DNA of 64,000 bases, taken from Protonemura montana (lineage: Eukaryota > Arthropoda > Insecta > Plecoptera > Nemouridae). This document shows, one piece after another, positions 20,901-32,808 of the stretch. Positions within the stretch are counted from its first letter, which is position 1. Every line of letters begins with the position of its first letter. A program made the position numbers and the translations under genes. The notes below the pieces were generated by a model. It was not told the origin of the DNA, did not search any database, and saw only the letters and a program-made list of their open reading frames with translations. The stretch lies in contig OX387605.1 of the NCBI GenBank assembly GCA_947568835.1, positions 8,498,418 through 8,562,417 of the forward strand, given 5' to 3'.

Positions 20901-23606
20901 ATTATAATTTACACGAATCATACGCATACTGCAAAACCTTTTCCCAGCTGCAATTGCTTTGAATTCCCTAAATCCCATTTCAAATTTACAAGAAGAGGTG
21001 TCCCAGTTGTGCTTTATGAGCTACAAATTATAACGTTCGTTGCAGAGAGGTAAAAAACATTCAGGACTCGTAAAGTTGGCCCCCGCCGTCGCCCCTCACA
21101 AGGGTGCTTGGATGCCGGGTGGTTTGGGTGACGTAATAACCCCGGGGTGACACGAGACAGGTGGGTTGGCACGCAGGTGAGGGGAGGGGGATGGGGTAAG
21201 ATTTACCTTCGTGCAAGCCCAAAGTTGGGCAAAGTCATTGCTCGCGAAGATGCGAAACTACCAGGAGGCAGCTGTCAGGAACAAATAAAAATGTCGGGCC
21301 ATACAGTCAGGAACTCCGACTCATGTCACAACAACCAGTTTAAATACTTATTGTCAAATGCAGTTACATCGTTGAAATACCATTGATAGCAGTTTATGAT
21401 GAAGCGGGCCGATTAATTGCATGACCTTGAACTTTGATATAAATTGTCGGTTGGATTTTTAGCTCACGCCTACCTATCTGATGTATACTTGAATACCCCT
21501 AAGTGATTAACGACCTAGAATCCGTTGAGCAATCCATATGAATGCGAACCAAATTGTATATATTACCAGCGATCATAGCATGCAATTCCTATAAAAACAA
21601 TTCAAACCAGGAAGTAGGTATATGAAAAACTGACGATTGGAGCAAATCACGTGCAGCTAAGCAGAGGGTTAACTTGTACCAGCAAGGCGGGCATATTTAG
21701 GAGGTACAAACACGCAATGCCTAAATACAGGAAAAATGTTAAAACCGCTCGCATTCTGCTTTAGTACGATAACACCTACGCAGCCACGCAAATTGGAAGA
21801 CAAAGTTTCGCTCGCCGGATCCGGGAGAAAAGTTTGCAAGCTTTCAAAGCTGGACTTTTCCTGGTGCTCGACCCGTTCGGAAACGGTGCGGAGCCTCGCC
21901 GACGATTCTTTCTCGCGATCCACGCCCCACTTTTATCACAAATCCGCAACAAATTTCCTAACAAGATTAATAGCCTTTGATGAAGCTTTGGAACTTCCTG
22001 TCATTCAAACAGCTTTGAGTTTGGTGGTATGAAACCGAAAAAATCTAAATAAACGGTGTTTCGAGGTACGTGCTCTTAGATCAGAATGAGGGTTGCGAGT
22101 GGATCGAAGTTGTACACCACACAGTGAGCACAATAATCGAGACTCTAACACGCAAATGAAATTTAAGCAAAACCAATAGCGATATTACGCGCGTGAACAA
22201 CTGCGAAGTTATATTCAAATTACTGTCTTGAGTTATGATACCGTTATCTCAAGCGAAGTTTCTAAACTTAGCTCCTATGCTTTAACTATCCAGATTCCGG
22301 AATATTCTCAGTTTCTGAGTCGCTTCTTCCTGCCTGGACGTATCGGAAGGTATTCAAGCCTAGCACCTCCCTTGAACCTGATTTTCAAATCAAAAGTTAG
22401 TGTCTGCTCGAAACCGAACGTCACGGTTTGGTTTCCTTCGCCGAATTTTCGCGGAATGGGTTAAAATACGGGTGCTAAACTGCTGCGTCAACAGACAATA
22501 CCAATTGTTCTCTGATACGTGAAAGGATGTACAGTAAATTACAGACCCTTTTAGAGTACATCGTGTAAGGGATGCATTATGGTCCAACGGCTTCAATGTA
22601 TTCACCATCGCGCCGGCTGTAAACATTGAAAAGTCCATACAAAGTGAGTGGAAAGTCGCCTGGAAGCCTGCTAAGAGTGCAGTACCTGATTTGAAGGAGA
22701 ACATTATATGCACAGAAATAAATTTTGCAAGCTCGACTGCGGCTTGAGAACACAGTGGTCAGCGAAATTAAGTTGGCATTCATAACTCATTATTAGTTGC
22801 GAGAGCGCGTGCAATATTTGCTTGATTAAAAGTTTTCCACGTTTTCTGCGTCGCGGCGGGACCGTTGTATATATAGCTCCGGGTGGGTCGTAGACGAAGA
22901 CTCAGTGGGTTGGGCGGGGTAGGGGAGGAAGCAGTACTAAGTTTCAGCTCATGAATCTCATTAGACGAAAGAAGGAAAAACAAGTTAATCTACAAAAGCC
23001 ATGGCAACTCGATTTGTCTGCGAAAGAGGAGAGATTTATTCAGATGTTAAAATACCGACAGGAACTAAAAATACCGGCACCTCCACCTCGTGAACATCTT
23101 TAAAGCTAATAAAACTCGCTCAAACAGAATTGTCAATCATGTTAGCGTCGTGAAAACCTGGCCGAAGCATCCGAAACTTTTCTAATTGACTCGTTCGGCT
23201 TGTGGACTGAAAACTTCGAGGTTCAGGGAGCACAGGTCGGGATATCCTGTCAAATCGCTTGATGTTGATACAAGACGCAACTCCAGGCTGGCAAAGAGAC
23301 AAGGACTCGGTTCAGATGCTTACCAAGCGAGGCGTTATTCACTTTGTTTTGATCAACTTGTTCCTTGTGCGTGCGAAGTTGGCCAAGTTTTTGCTCCTGC
23401 TTGGCGACGCATTCTTTGAGCGCTCGAAGGCGGGCGTTCTCTTCGCCGAGCTGCTGGGCACGCGCGTCCTCGTCCTTCAGGTGTTGCAGCCGACGCTCTT
23501 TGGCAAGCAGCGCCTTCTCCTGCGCCACGATTTGCCGATGTTGACGTGCGGCCATCTCTTGCAAACCGCCTAGGGAGATGACGTCGCTGGTGTGTGACGA
23601 GCTCGC
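14987..23606 (-). CDS. ASPP: ASPP (apoptosis-stimulating of p53 protein family) homolog, five exons covering the coiled coil; incomplete at both ends
   Basis: ASPP proteins bind p53-family proteins, PP1 and polarity proteins. Five exons join in phase: 23324-23606, 17559-17734, 16868-17052, 15571-15844 and 14987-15382 (438 codons with stop). The first encodes GGLQEMAARQHRQIVAQEKA and AKERRLQHLKDEDARAQQLG, which matches the ASPP1/2 segment LQEMASRQ...ATKEQRLKFLK by position and pattern. Exon 2 (QELAAACAQLDALVRMLQEM) and exon 3 (LSDVTSRIAQLEERLQRRRA) continue the coiled coil in the family order. Exon 4 is Gln/Pro-rich. Exon 5 is Ser/Lys/Arg-rich and ends at TAA, whose bases overlap an AATAAA. 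Acceptors and donors are good (TTTTTAG, GTAAGC, GTACGT, GTATGT). The N-terminal ubiquitin-like exon was not found upstream. The C-terminal ankyrin and SH3 region is absent. Confidence 0.85.
15845..16867 (-). other. ASPP intron with one exon-like segment on the opposite strand
   Basis: On the plus strand, about 16191-16338 is open between a TTTCATTTAG acceptor-like site and a CAG/GTCTCC donor-like site. It could encode GAIIAAAHEFKDLVRLRNE and some 30 more residues. I do not recognise it and see no partner exons. The rest of the intron shows nothing. Confidence 0.25.
17735..23323 (-). other. Large ASPP intron
   Basis: A 5.6-kb stretch between ASPP exons 1 and 2 as found here. A minus-strand open segment at about 19960-20120 (MVLAEFHVAESNGKLKVIFF) has protein-like composition, but I do not recognise it. 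It would break the phase-matched join of the flanking exons, so I do not assign it to ASPP. No other feature is supported. Confidence 0.4.
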
Positions 23607-26600
23607 CTAAAAACCCCACGAAAAAGGCGTCGGTTAATAAGTGTTATAGCCCACTGATTGATCGATTGGGTTTTAAGCTGGCTCGCACAGTAACAAAATA
23701 AAACTCTTAGAAAACGTATTCTTAAAAAAAATAACGCTCAAGGAGCGGGGCTAAATAAATTTCACTCTAACTCGCACAATCTGATTACAAAAGATCTACA
23801 GATGGAACTTTTGGACTGACCGTAGAAAGTCAATACCATTTACAGATCAAACCTTTACACAGAAAAATACCAATGCACTCAAAGAAGTCGGTATCAAAAT
23901 ACGCTAGGGGAATTTTCCTGTAGCAAAGAGCGTTTGACCCGCGCGTCCGGCGTGCATTGTTCCAGTGCCGTGGACCGCGACAGGCGATGTTTTCTCAGAC
24001 GGGAAATAAAACGAGTAGCTACGCAGAGGTCGTTCTCGTCGCAGAGCATTCTTTGCCATCCGCTAACTAGATAAGTTTTGTCATCCCGGCTCGCTGTGTA
24101 TCGCCCGTGTACGTTTATTTTGGCCGCGTCTTCCTCCCCTGGGTAGAACCAGGGCGCAAGCCTCCTCTCCCACCGCCCGACGTGCTGCCGCCACTTAAGT
24201 AATGCTGTGGGTACCACCGAGGTACCAATTTCGGAACTTGTGCCCCACGGGCGATGTCTTGTGGTGTCAGTGTCTTCCATATCCCCGAATTACTTCGAAC
24301 ACATCACGGAATAATGGATCTGTTCACTTTCGGTGTCCATGCCTAAATTTAGATTGCCAGAACGCGTTTGTATATAATAACAAGAAGCCTGCGAACTGTG
24401 ATTTATTGATTTGTGGTGTTTAGCGACGCACTGTTTTGACAACTGGCCCTGCGGCACTGGTCTAATGGCGTCGGTGAATGAGTGAACTTTCATCCCTCTA
24501 ACCTCTATCTCGAACAAAACTGGTCATGTGTATGATGGTCATCCATCCAATACCGGACTCAGCGCAGTGTTGCTTAACTTCGGTGATCTCATGAGAACCG
24601 GAGTTTCCAACACGCCAAACCGTTCGGTATTGTGATTTATCCAGCGTGTGTATTTTTAGCATGCTTCTCTGAACTAGATTTTAGTAACGAGGACGAAAGT
24701 CGTTTACTTTAAATTCATGTGAGAGTACACACACTTGCTGAACAGAATTGAGTTCACTAACAGCCATGTGAATACGAGAAGCTAGCTTCACCGTCCAGTG
24801 ACCACACCGTTTCATTTAACTATCATGGCTAACGCCCCGACCCTCGTAGTTTTGTTTACTATAGCAAAAATAAACCACTCTGTAGTGGCTCCGTCAGAGA
24901 CACCTAGACTCAACGGCGTCGTTTACCCAGAAATGCGGTAATTACCTAGGCAGCCTAATCACCACGGAGTCTGCCTAATCTTACAAGCGTCGGTTGACAA
25001 GGTCTGCAGGTCACCGCTGCGTTTTGCGGCGCCGTCTAGGGCCAGACCGACGCCGGGCGTCGAGCGGCGAGCGTCGTCAACGTTATTGCATTGCGTAGCT
25101 GCCCTTTGATCGGCCACGGGCCTCCGGCTTCGCATGCTTTGCATAGTACTCAAAGCAGCGACTTTGAGTTTCTTCGATGCTTCAGATTTATAAGCAGATT
25201 TTCCATCAAGTCTATGCTATGTGCACTTGAATAACGATACCTATGAGCTTTGAAAACTGTATGTTTCTCTTTTGTGCGAGGTATGTAACATAATATTAAT
25301 ATTATTGGAGCGCGCTAGCTTGAAATATGCCGCTGAGGGATGTGATGACAAAGCTGATACAGGAGAAGAGCGGAGTCTTCATTCAATGAATGCCGATGCC
25401 CGATAACAAGATGCATTTCCAAGAAGATATTTCATGGGTGCACGGGTGACATGAAAGGAGCATCTGCAATGTCGTCAAGTTTGTCATATATTATTAAAAG
25501 ATTCGTGTATGTATATGTACCAAGAGATGCACGATAAAAAGCACGTTTCAGAGCTATATCTGACGCCAAACCAGCTGCTACAGATAATGTAACTCTCAAA
25601 GTAAAACTCCACACCATACAAGTTCTGATATTGAATCGCGAACCCAGAATTTCTATAAAAGGTCGCGCTATTTGCGTTTTATTTGCTAGTGCCGATAGAA
25701 ATTTTTAATAAGCACGGTATTAAAATGCAAATGCTTCAGCTTTGGTAGTCTTTGATGTGGGTACTCAACCCTATTTGCTCAGTGAAAACACAGATAAAGT
25801 CCGCCTATAGCTCGGAATTTGGACATATCACCCGTCGGCTTGGATGGACTCGGAAAGGTCGATTCTGCAGAGCTCAAGGTGAATCCCAGGAGCTCTCCCA
25901 TTTGCCTGGTACAAAGGCCGTACACATATTGTGCACGTAAAGTTACGAAACCCCTCAAAACAGCGGCTTTCGCCGAGTGACTGGAGTTGTCGATTTCTTG
26001 GCGGGAATTTGCCACCACGCCGGCGGATTGTTTGGCTCGCCCTGCCCTGGGGGTTGGCGATATCGGGAATACAGACTTTTATCCCGCGCATTCGAGTCAG
26101 CCCTTGGCTTACATTTGGGAAGGCACGCATTGCGTTTCCAATTACTGGCCAGGCTCACTCCAACGCGAGGTAATTGTTGTGCATCAATTCTTTCTCGACC
26201 CAACAGGGAAGGCATGCGACAAGACTATGTAGGTATTGACACTTTTTTCAGCCTACTAACGAGAGTGAAATACAGGAAGGATAGTAGCAGTTATTGAAAT
26301 AAAGGCCATAAATAAATTTGAATTTTAGATTAATAAGTGGAAGTAAAGCGTACGGTCACCCTTATAAAAAAAATAAACCAAAGTAAAGCGAAGCAACTGT
26401 GTTTTTTTTTCATATTTGCTTAGCGGCTGCTAGTCTGAACACTCACACACATAGCTATAAAAGTGTTTCTTTTTTTTTAATATTCTTTTTCACAAAACGA
26501 ATTCCCCCCTCGTTGCAGTCGCGTCGTGGAGGCGACGCTGCCCGGGAATACAAAGAGGTCCGCGCGCACAGCGGAGAGTTTCAGGGGATATCCGCTCGCC

Positions 26601-29600
26601 GAGATTGTTTTGCTGAGCAAATAATCCGGCTCCGGCGGTCGGCGTCGCGATGCGTACGGCTCGACGACGCAGTGGACGTAGCCACCCTCGCCACCATACG
26701 CAGGGCGGACAACAGTATGGAGCGTCATTCCTTGCACGATGCGCTAACATGTTTATCTTGACGATGGTGCCCCGATGCTGCAACGTGTCGTTGCCTATTG
26801 TTGCGACTGATAGCGCGCTCCACCGCTCATGTTACACTCATACTTGAGATTGCGTGAGCGCTCATTTGCTAAATGAAATAGTTCATCATTTCTTAGCAGC
26901 GTCGTGGAATTTATTTTCCCGCCCGTATTTACATGAAGACCCATGCAACGCTGTGCTTTATATCCGCGTTCTTTCTATCTACTCGCTCTCGGCCGAGGCG
27001 GACGGAGAGCGCGCGCGCGCCATCGCGACAGCACGGACAGCGAAAAAATTATTGCTCCGAAACAACAAAAAAAAAACTGACAGCGCTTTGATATATACAT
27101 CAGACTCGAGCAATTATATTCTGTAGTACACTTATCCGGGGTTGGAAATTGCGAGAGGACTAGCGAGCAACATTTTCCAACGCGGAATTTTCTCAAAGAG
27201 TCAGTAATTGAATTGTGCGAGTGCTGTTGTGCAGTACACGCTGCGCGGTATGACTAACGAAGGGTATTCAAGGACATAGAGCACAAGTACACCCGAAAAC
27301 GAATTGCGGATGCCAATTTTCCCGGAATCACTTGTAGATGTAGTGGACTTAAAGTAAGATTTTGCCAAAAGTGCCACCATGCCAAGATGGTTCATAACCC
27401 GTTCACAGAGACACAGAGTGCACCTCCACTTCGAATTCGGCAGCAATAAAAGGAAGACTTGGCAGTATGCTTCATGTACCCTCCTCACTGATCGCTGCGT
27501 AGCCCGATTACCATCCGGACCGTTTGATGCCACGCTTGCGGAGCGTTGGCGGTGTCGGTGGAAATCAAAGGGACTCCCAATTGCGGTCCGCGCTCCACGC
27601 CATCCATGGCGAGCTCGCCGCACACTTCCCACTGATCTCTATCCCGATATTAGTGCTCCCGTCTTTTTCACCCATATACCTCATATAGCTCCGAAGCTTC
27701 ACGCGGACGTCATAGAAACGCGCTCGGAAGTTAAAAGTTATTATTTGAAAATTTGCATTTCAATGGTAGTCATATTCTACATTTTATTCTCGGGGAATAT
27801 TTTTCATGCCTCGATTAGCGACTCGTGAATTCGGCTTTGCTATTGAAAAGTTGACATTTTATATAAAAAGAGCCGCTGTGCGCACACTGGTGTTTGAAAA
27901 GAGAGCGGTTATTTCCGAGCCAGCTTCCTTTGAAATTTACCAGCTAAAATTTCTAGCAAATGAAGAACGAAAAGCGATTATCACCGCGGCAACTCGCGTG
28001 TCGGCACTTGCAGGGAGTAATTCGCGAAGCAACTAGAACTCGGCACTGCAGCAGCAGCATGATATAAATTACAGGTGCCTACATATAATAGGTCTCGCCC
28101 AAAGCGTTGCGTCGGTGTAATCTGTCTTTACTCTAGACAGCTGAGCAACGCATTAGTCTACCTCCAAGGGAAGCTTCGTTTCCTTCGCCAGGCAAATGAA
28201 GTGAAAGGTCATCAACGCCCAAGCCTACCCGCTTTCCTTGTTTTCCCGCTTTCCTTGCAGAATGAAGTCGAGCATCCTGCTTCGTTTCCTTCATCTCCGG
28301 TCGCCCTCGCAGCTGATTCGCGATCGTCCCCCGTGATTTGCGGCCTTCCCGCCGAGAGATTCGCGTCACGTGACCTCGGGTGTCGGCGAGGGGGAGTTCC
28401 CGTGGGTTTCCAAAGAGCTGCCACCTACTTACCACATCCCGTCCGAAGGAAAGGAAGTATTCACTTTGTTCGACGTCGTCGTTGTCAAAGGACTACCAAC
28501 AATTCGTGATGTCCACACTGTTACCGAAGTGAACGGTGTCAGTAATACAAATTTCTTCGATTCTAGAAAGAGATGGATTTTTTTTTATTATTTCAAATAG
28601 GCTCGAAAAATGTTTCCTTCCAAAATTGTTCCATATTTCATTGCAAGGAGTACAGGCTAGTACTGAGCCCTGGCTGGCATGCTATTTGGTTTCAAATACC
28701 TTTTTGCCGCTTTACTTATCGGTTTCCGTATTAGTACCAGCTACCGTAATTGCTCTTTGAAATGAGCGTCGGCAATGCTCAACATTTACTTGGCTGTAAT
28801 ACTGTCTCAAAACAATTTTTGAAATACACGATTAATTAAAAAAACGTCGGTTTTTAATAATTCCTCATTTCATAAAACTTACTTCTAACGTGGATTAGTT
28901 AATTATTTGGGATTCTGTTTACTTTCCATGGCGAATCATCATATATGTTATTTTTATTGCTTCCGAGTCAATCAAACCTCTATGCCTGACTTGTTTACAA
29001 GCTAGACCTTGTGCGAGCTGGTTGAGGTTACGAGAATGGAATGTTGGGTGATTTACAAGCGGAGACGTAATTAAAATTAATGTGCATTCCATGTTCATAC
29101 ATGCACACCAAACTTTGATGATACATGTCCTTGATATACATTTCTATTGAGATGCGAGTACTTCCAAGGTTAGCGACAATGCTGTAGCCAAATCATGGGT
29201 GCTCATCGACTCCCTCAATGACCGGATGGTTACGTAAGTTAGAGTTGAGGTCCCAATCGCGACGGCCGCCTGACGTCGGCACCACAAGGTCCGCCACGGG
29301 GAGTCATCTACGGTCTACCTCATCATACCTTCTAAATATGTAAGTAGTTGAAAGCAATTCACACTTCTAATGGCAATCTTTTAGTTCACTACCCATTGAC
29401 TTAAGATTAGTTCGAGGCCCCCTATCGAACCCTTCGGCAAATCCAAGTATGAATTTACATTTTTGACAGATAATACTATTTCAAATGAAATCTTAGCTAT
29501 GGGTGGAGGTAGAAATTCATTACAAACATTACTAATGTTGCTAAATGAGATGCAACAAAATGACAAGAGTAAATTAAGAACAAGTATCTCGGCTTCTCTA

Positions 29601-31993
29601 GCACAAAAGCCAAACAACTTTGTAAAGCACGTGTTGCTATCAATCCCTATTGTCGCACGTTGAGGTTGGGAGTGCCTTGGAACGACCCTGGCGGACCCGG
29701 GACGATCACCGTCCCATCGACTGTCCCGTCAAGAGTGTCACTCTCGCGGCCCCAGACTAATTGCTTGCCCTCCGGCGTCCAGCGCAGTGCGTGGGGTAGG
29801 GACGTCGAAACGCGGCGCTGGGAACGCTGTAATTGCCTCTAAACGCCCCCCCCCCCCTCCCGCCACAAACCCAACGGGCTCCGTACTCACTTCAGACGCA
29901 CTACGTTGGCCGTCGGGCGTACATCGCTCAACCTAACTCATTTCAACAAAGCGAACTTCTTTTTGTTCCCGCGTCCAAATTTGACAAACGCAAAAAGCGA
30001 GAAAATTGCAAAGTAGATGCACTGCCTGCGAAAAGATGGAAATGTAAATTCGGTGTTTAGCATACATTGTGACGTGTTCTATTGGTGGGAAGGCGACGAG
30101 TGACAGTTATGTGCCGAGTAATATCGAAGCTAAATGGAAAACGCTCCGCACGCAGGACTTGTGTCAACTGTCATCGAGATCCTTCGGACGCTTTTCGCTT
30201 TTCGCGACGACAGAGAAATACATTTTGCATTCGCTCCCACGGGCGACATACCATAGACGACCGAAATGGTTTTGCCAGATCGCCAACGTCGTCGCGCGAT
30301 ATTTCCTCGTTTTCTTCACAGTGCTTTTCTCGGTTAATGATGAGAAAGAACCCTCATTAGGCCAGCAGAGATCAGAGAGTCTCGAGGAGATGTTTCTGAA
30401 GACACAATGGCCGCTCGTCGTTTCGCATAGAAATATCTGTTGACAGTACCATTCGGATGCGTTGAGATTGTACGGAGACGATGATTACAGCGAACACCGG
30501 CACCGAGCCCCGAAACGAGCATGGCGGCGGAGAAACTCATTAAAAGCGACTCACATGAAGTCACGAAAGCTACTATAATATAGACTCATTAGCGAGAATA
30601 GTGTTTTTGTCTCTAATTGCCAGGATGGAAATTTCCCCTTGGCAACAATTTTTCACGACAAATTTCCTCTCACAATCCACTCGGGGTGTCCTCCGCCTCC
30701 AACACATGCGGCAGTAACGCAGTTGGTGCAAAACCATCCGTTCCGACCTATTTTTTCTCCAACCCTACATGTTCATCGAAGCTCAGCGGAGTGAAATATG
30801 GCACTGGAGTTACACAATCCACCCCGAAACGCACCAGCAATATATGATTTAGCTTATGAGAAAAAATTCGCGCACTCCGCGCTTAAATGTCACAGTTTCA
30901 ATAAGCTGAAATCCTCGCAATATATAACATACGAGCCACGTCAGTCAAGACCTTCAATATAGATTCCACAATCAATATATTTGAGAGAGAAATAAACCTT
31001 TGCGATGCCAGAGTAGTCTATGGGTGAAAAGCCACCATATCGAATATTTATCTTTTCTTTGACATGAGTGATAGAGGTTTGGTTGGAAACGAAGAGTAAA
31101 CGGCAACGGTACTACGATCTTTTGGCAAAGGTGGGGCATTACGGTGATTGCTTGCCTAGCAAAGGTATGGGCGCCCCTTGGCGGGAAACATTAGCCGTGG
31201 CAAGGCGTCCCAGACTGCGAGATTACTTTCATTCGGACCGGCTGGTAATGGGTGGTGGCTAGGAAAGAGTGGGGCGGGGGGTTGCAACGAGCCCCCACAT
31301 GGTAATGCCCTCGATAAGACGGCGCGCAGAGAGCGTCGGAAGCGTCGTTCTATGAGACGACGTCCTGGCGCCGAAGAGCGCGCGGCGCCCTGATGGAGTC
31401 GAACACGCTTACACTCCTCGCTGTGCCGCTCATATATAAGCTTGCCTACTTGTGTGCATAGGCAGTGTGTAGGCACCCTACTATATTGTGATAAAGGAGC
31501 ACGAACGAGGACTTATAGCTCCGCTATTCAGCAAGACGCCGCGCGAATATACCTGAGATATATATTGTAAGGTATCAATTTTTTCAAATGTCTAAGTTAC
31601 GGGCGGCGTTCGAAGCGTAGCACCATTTCAATTTATTTAGGCGCACGTATTTATAAAACCAAATTTCTTAGAAGCGCGTCTTCCAAAATGACGAGGAGAA
31701 TTCATGAATAATTGAGACGAGAATATTAGAATAATGTGGAGTAAAAATGGATCTAAAAGTGTTTCGAGTCAAAGGATAATATTTTAATAGTCGTCCAAAA
31801 GTGCTTTGCTGCGGAAAACAAGCAAGGCGGAAGATTCGGGCGCACGTACCCGCGCGGGGAGTTTCAGAATGAATATTATATACAACTTAAATTAAGGCTG
31901 ATTGCCTTTATTCAAAAAGCTCGCCATCGGGCGAGCTAACGCTGTGTTCCAGAAATCTTGACGCAATAAAGAAACGAGCAACTAAAACCGGGT
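23607..31993. other. Mostly non-coding region upstream of the visible ASPP exons
   Basis: Upstream ASPP exons and the promoter may lie here, but I could not identify any with confidence. It contains a 5S rRNA-like relic (24534-24614), a run of 12-14 C bases near 29846, an AT-rich island (about 29430-29640) and CpG-rich tracts near 27000 and 28300. Open frames here lack family motifs and codon-like conservation. Confidence 0.4.
24534..24614 (-). repeat. 5S rRNA-like relic (pseudogene or 5S-derived SINE head)
   Basis: The minus strand reads GGTTCTCATGAGATCACCGA followed by AGTTAAGCAAC, then GAGTCCGGTATTGGATGGAT and GACC. This matches, in order, the internal control region of 5S rRNA (GATCACCGAAGTTAAGCA and TTGGATGGGTGACC). 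The 5' and 3' ends that form helix I of 5S rRNA are not recognisable, so it is not an intact gene. Confidence 0.7.
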
Positions 31994-31999
31994 GGCGCG
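31994..31999. repeat. Polinton target-site duplication, left copy
   Basis: GGCGCG precedes the element and is repeated at 46139-46144 directly after it. Six bp is the duplication length typical of Polintons. Confidence 0.95.
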
Positions 32000-32741
32000 A
32001 GTAGAGTGTACCCCTGTATAGTTCAACTTTCTCCACGTACCCCTGTATAGAACCATAGAAATCAGTCTTTTTCTAGGTCATGGCCTACTTTCTCTTATCA
32101 GATTCTATGTTAAATTACCGTTTACATGCTTCTTGATGTCTATATCGGTCTTGATGTGTACATCGGTTTGTGCATATCGTTATGGATCAAATTCTTCCGT
32201 CATTATGGAACAAAATTTTCCGTCATGGCCCGCTTTCGCTAGGCCTATTATCAAAATCTTTGGGTGCTTATTTTAATTATTTTCAGTTTGAAGGTGAAAG
32301 CTTGAATCTGAAATGCAGAGTTAGTTCTATAATGTTAAACTAATAATACTAATAATAATATAGTTCTATAAAAGCATAATTGTGCGAGGGATGTAGGCAT
32401 GAAATGAAGGTCTGGTAAACTTTTATGATACATTTTATTTTAAGACAGCAATAGAAATCATACAGTGCCACCAAAAATAAATAAATTTAGACGTGATGTT
32501 GAGTAGCTTTCCAAATAACGATATAGAAATAAGAATTAAGAGTGTACAGTTTCAAAATCGGGTGGTATTTAAACGGGATACTTTCAATGAGAATATTCAA
32601 AGCAATTGCTAGTGTTGTGGACTGTAGAGATAGTCGCCAATATCAATTCTCATCAAAGCCTGTGAAGCAGTGTGAAGTGATCAAGTTTGTCAAACTGCAA
32701 GTGGTACATATCAGCTATAACAACAACTACAAGTAACAACA
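32000..32741 (+). repeat. Left terminal inverted repeat of the Polinton
   Basis: It matches the reverse complement of 45397-46138 over the same 742 bp with no indel; I counted about four substitutions by eye. It contains paired short direct repeats: GTACCCCTGTATAG (32008 and 32037), CTTGATGT...ATCGGT (32132 and 32150) and TTCCGTCAT (32194 and 32218). The 64-residue open frame within it also occurs in the other repeat and has no ATG start, so it is probably not a gene. Confidence 0.95.
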
Positions 32742-32808
32742 AACGTCGATGGATAGTATTTGAGTGTGCAAGTAAAAATTTTTTTTTCGAGTGTTCTAAA
32801 AATATTTT

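Noticed and set aside
23894-24280. 128-codon minus-strand frame as an upstream ASPP exon
   Set aside because: No resemblance to ASPP N-terminal sequence and no fitting splice donor at the end.
27201-27632. 143-codon minus-strand frame
   Set aside because: No recognisable domain; one PPT-rich piece looked ASPP-like, but its frame has a stop before it with no acceptor between.
32542-32736. 64-codon frame in the left Polinton repeat, repeated at 45402-45596
   Set aside because: It lies wholly inside the inverted repeat, lacks an ATG start and appears twice only because the repeat does.
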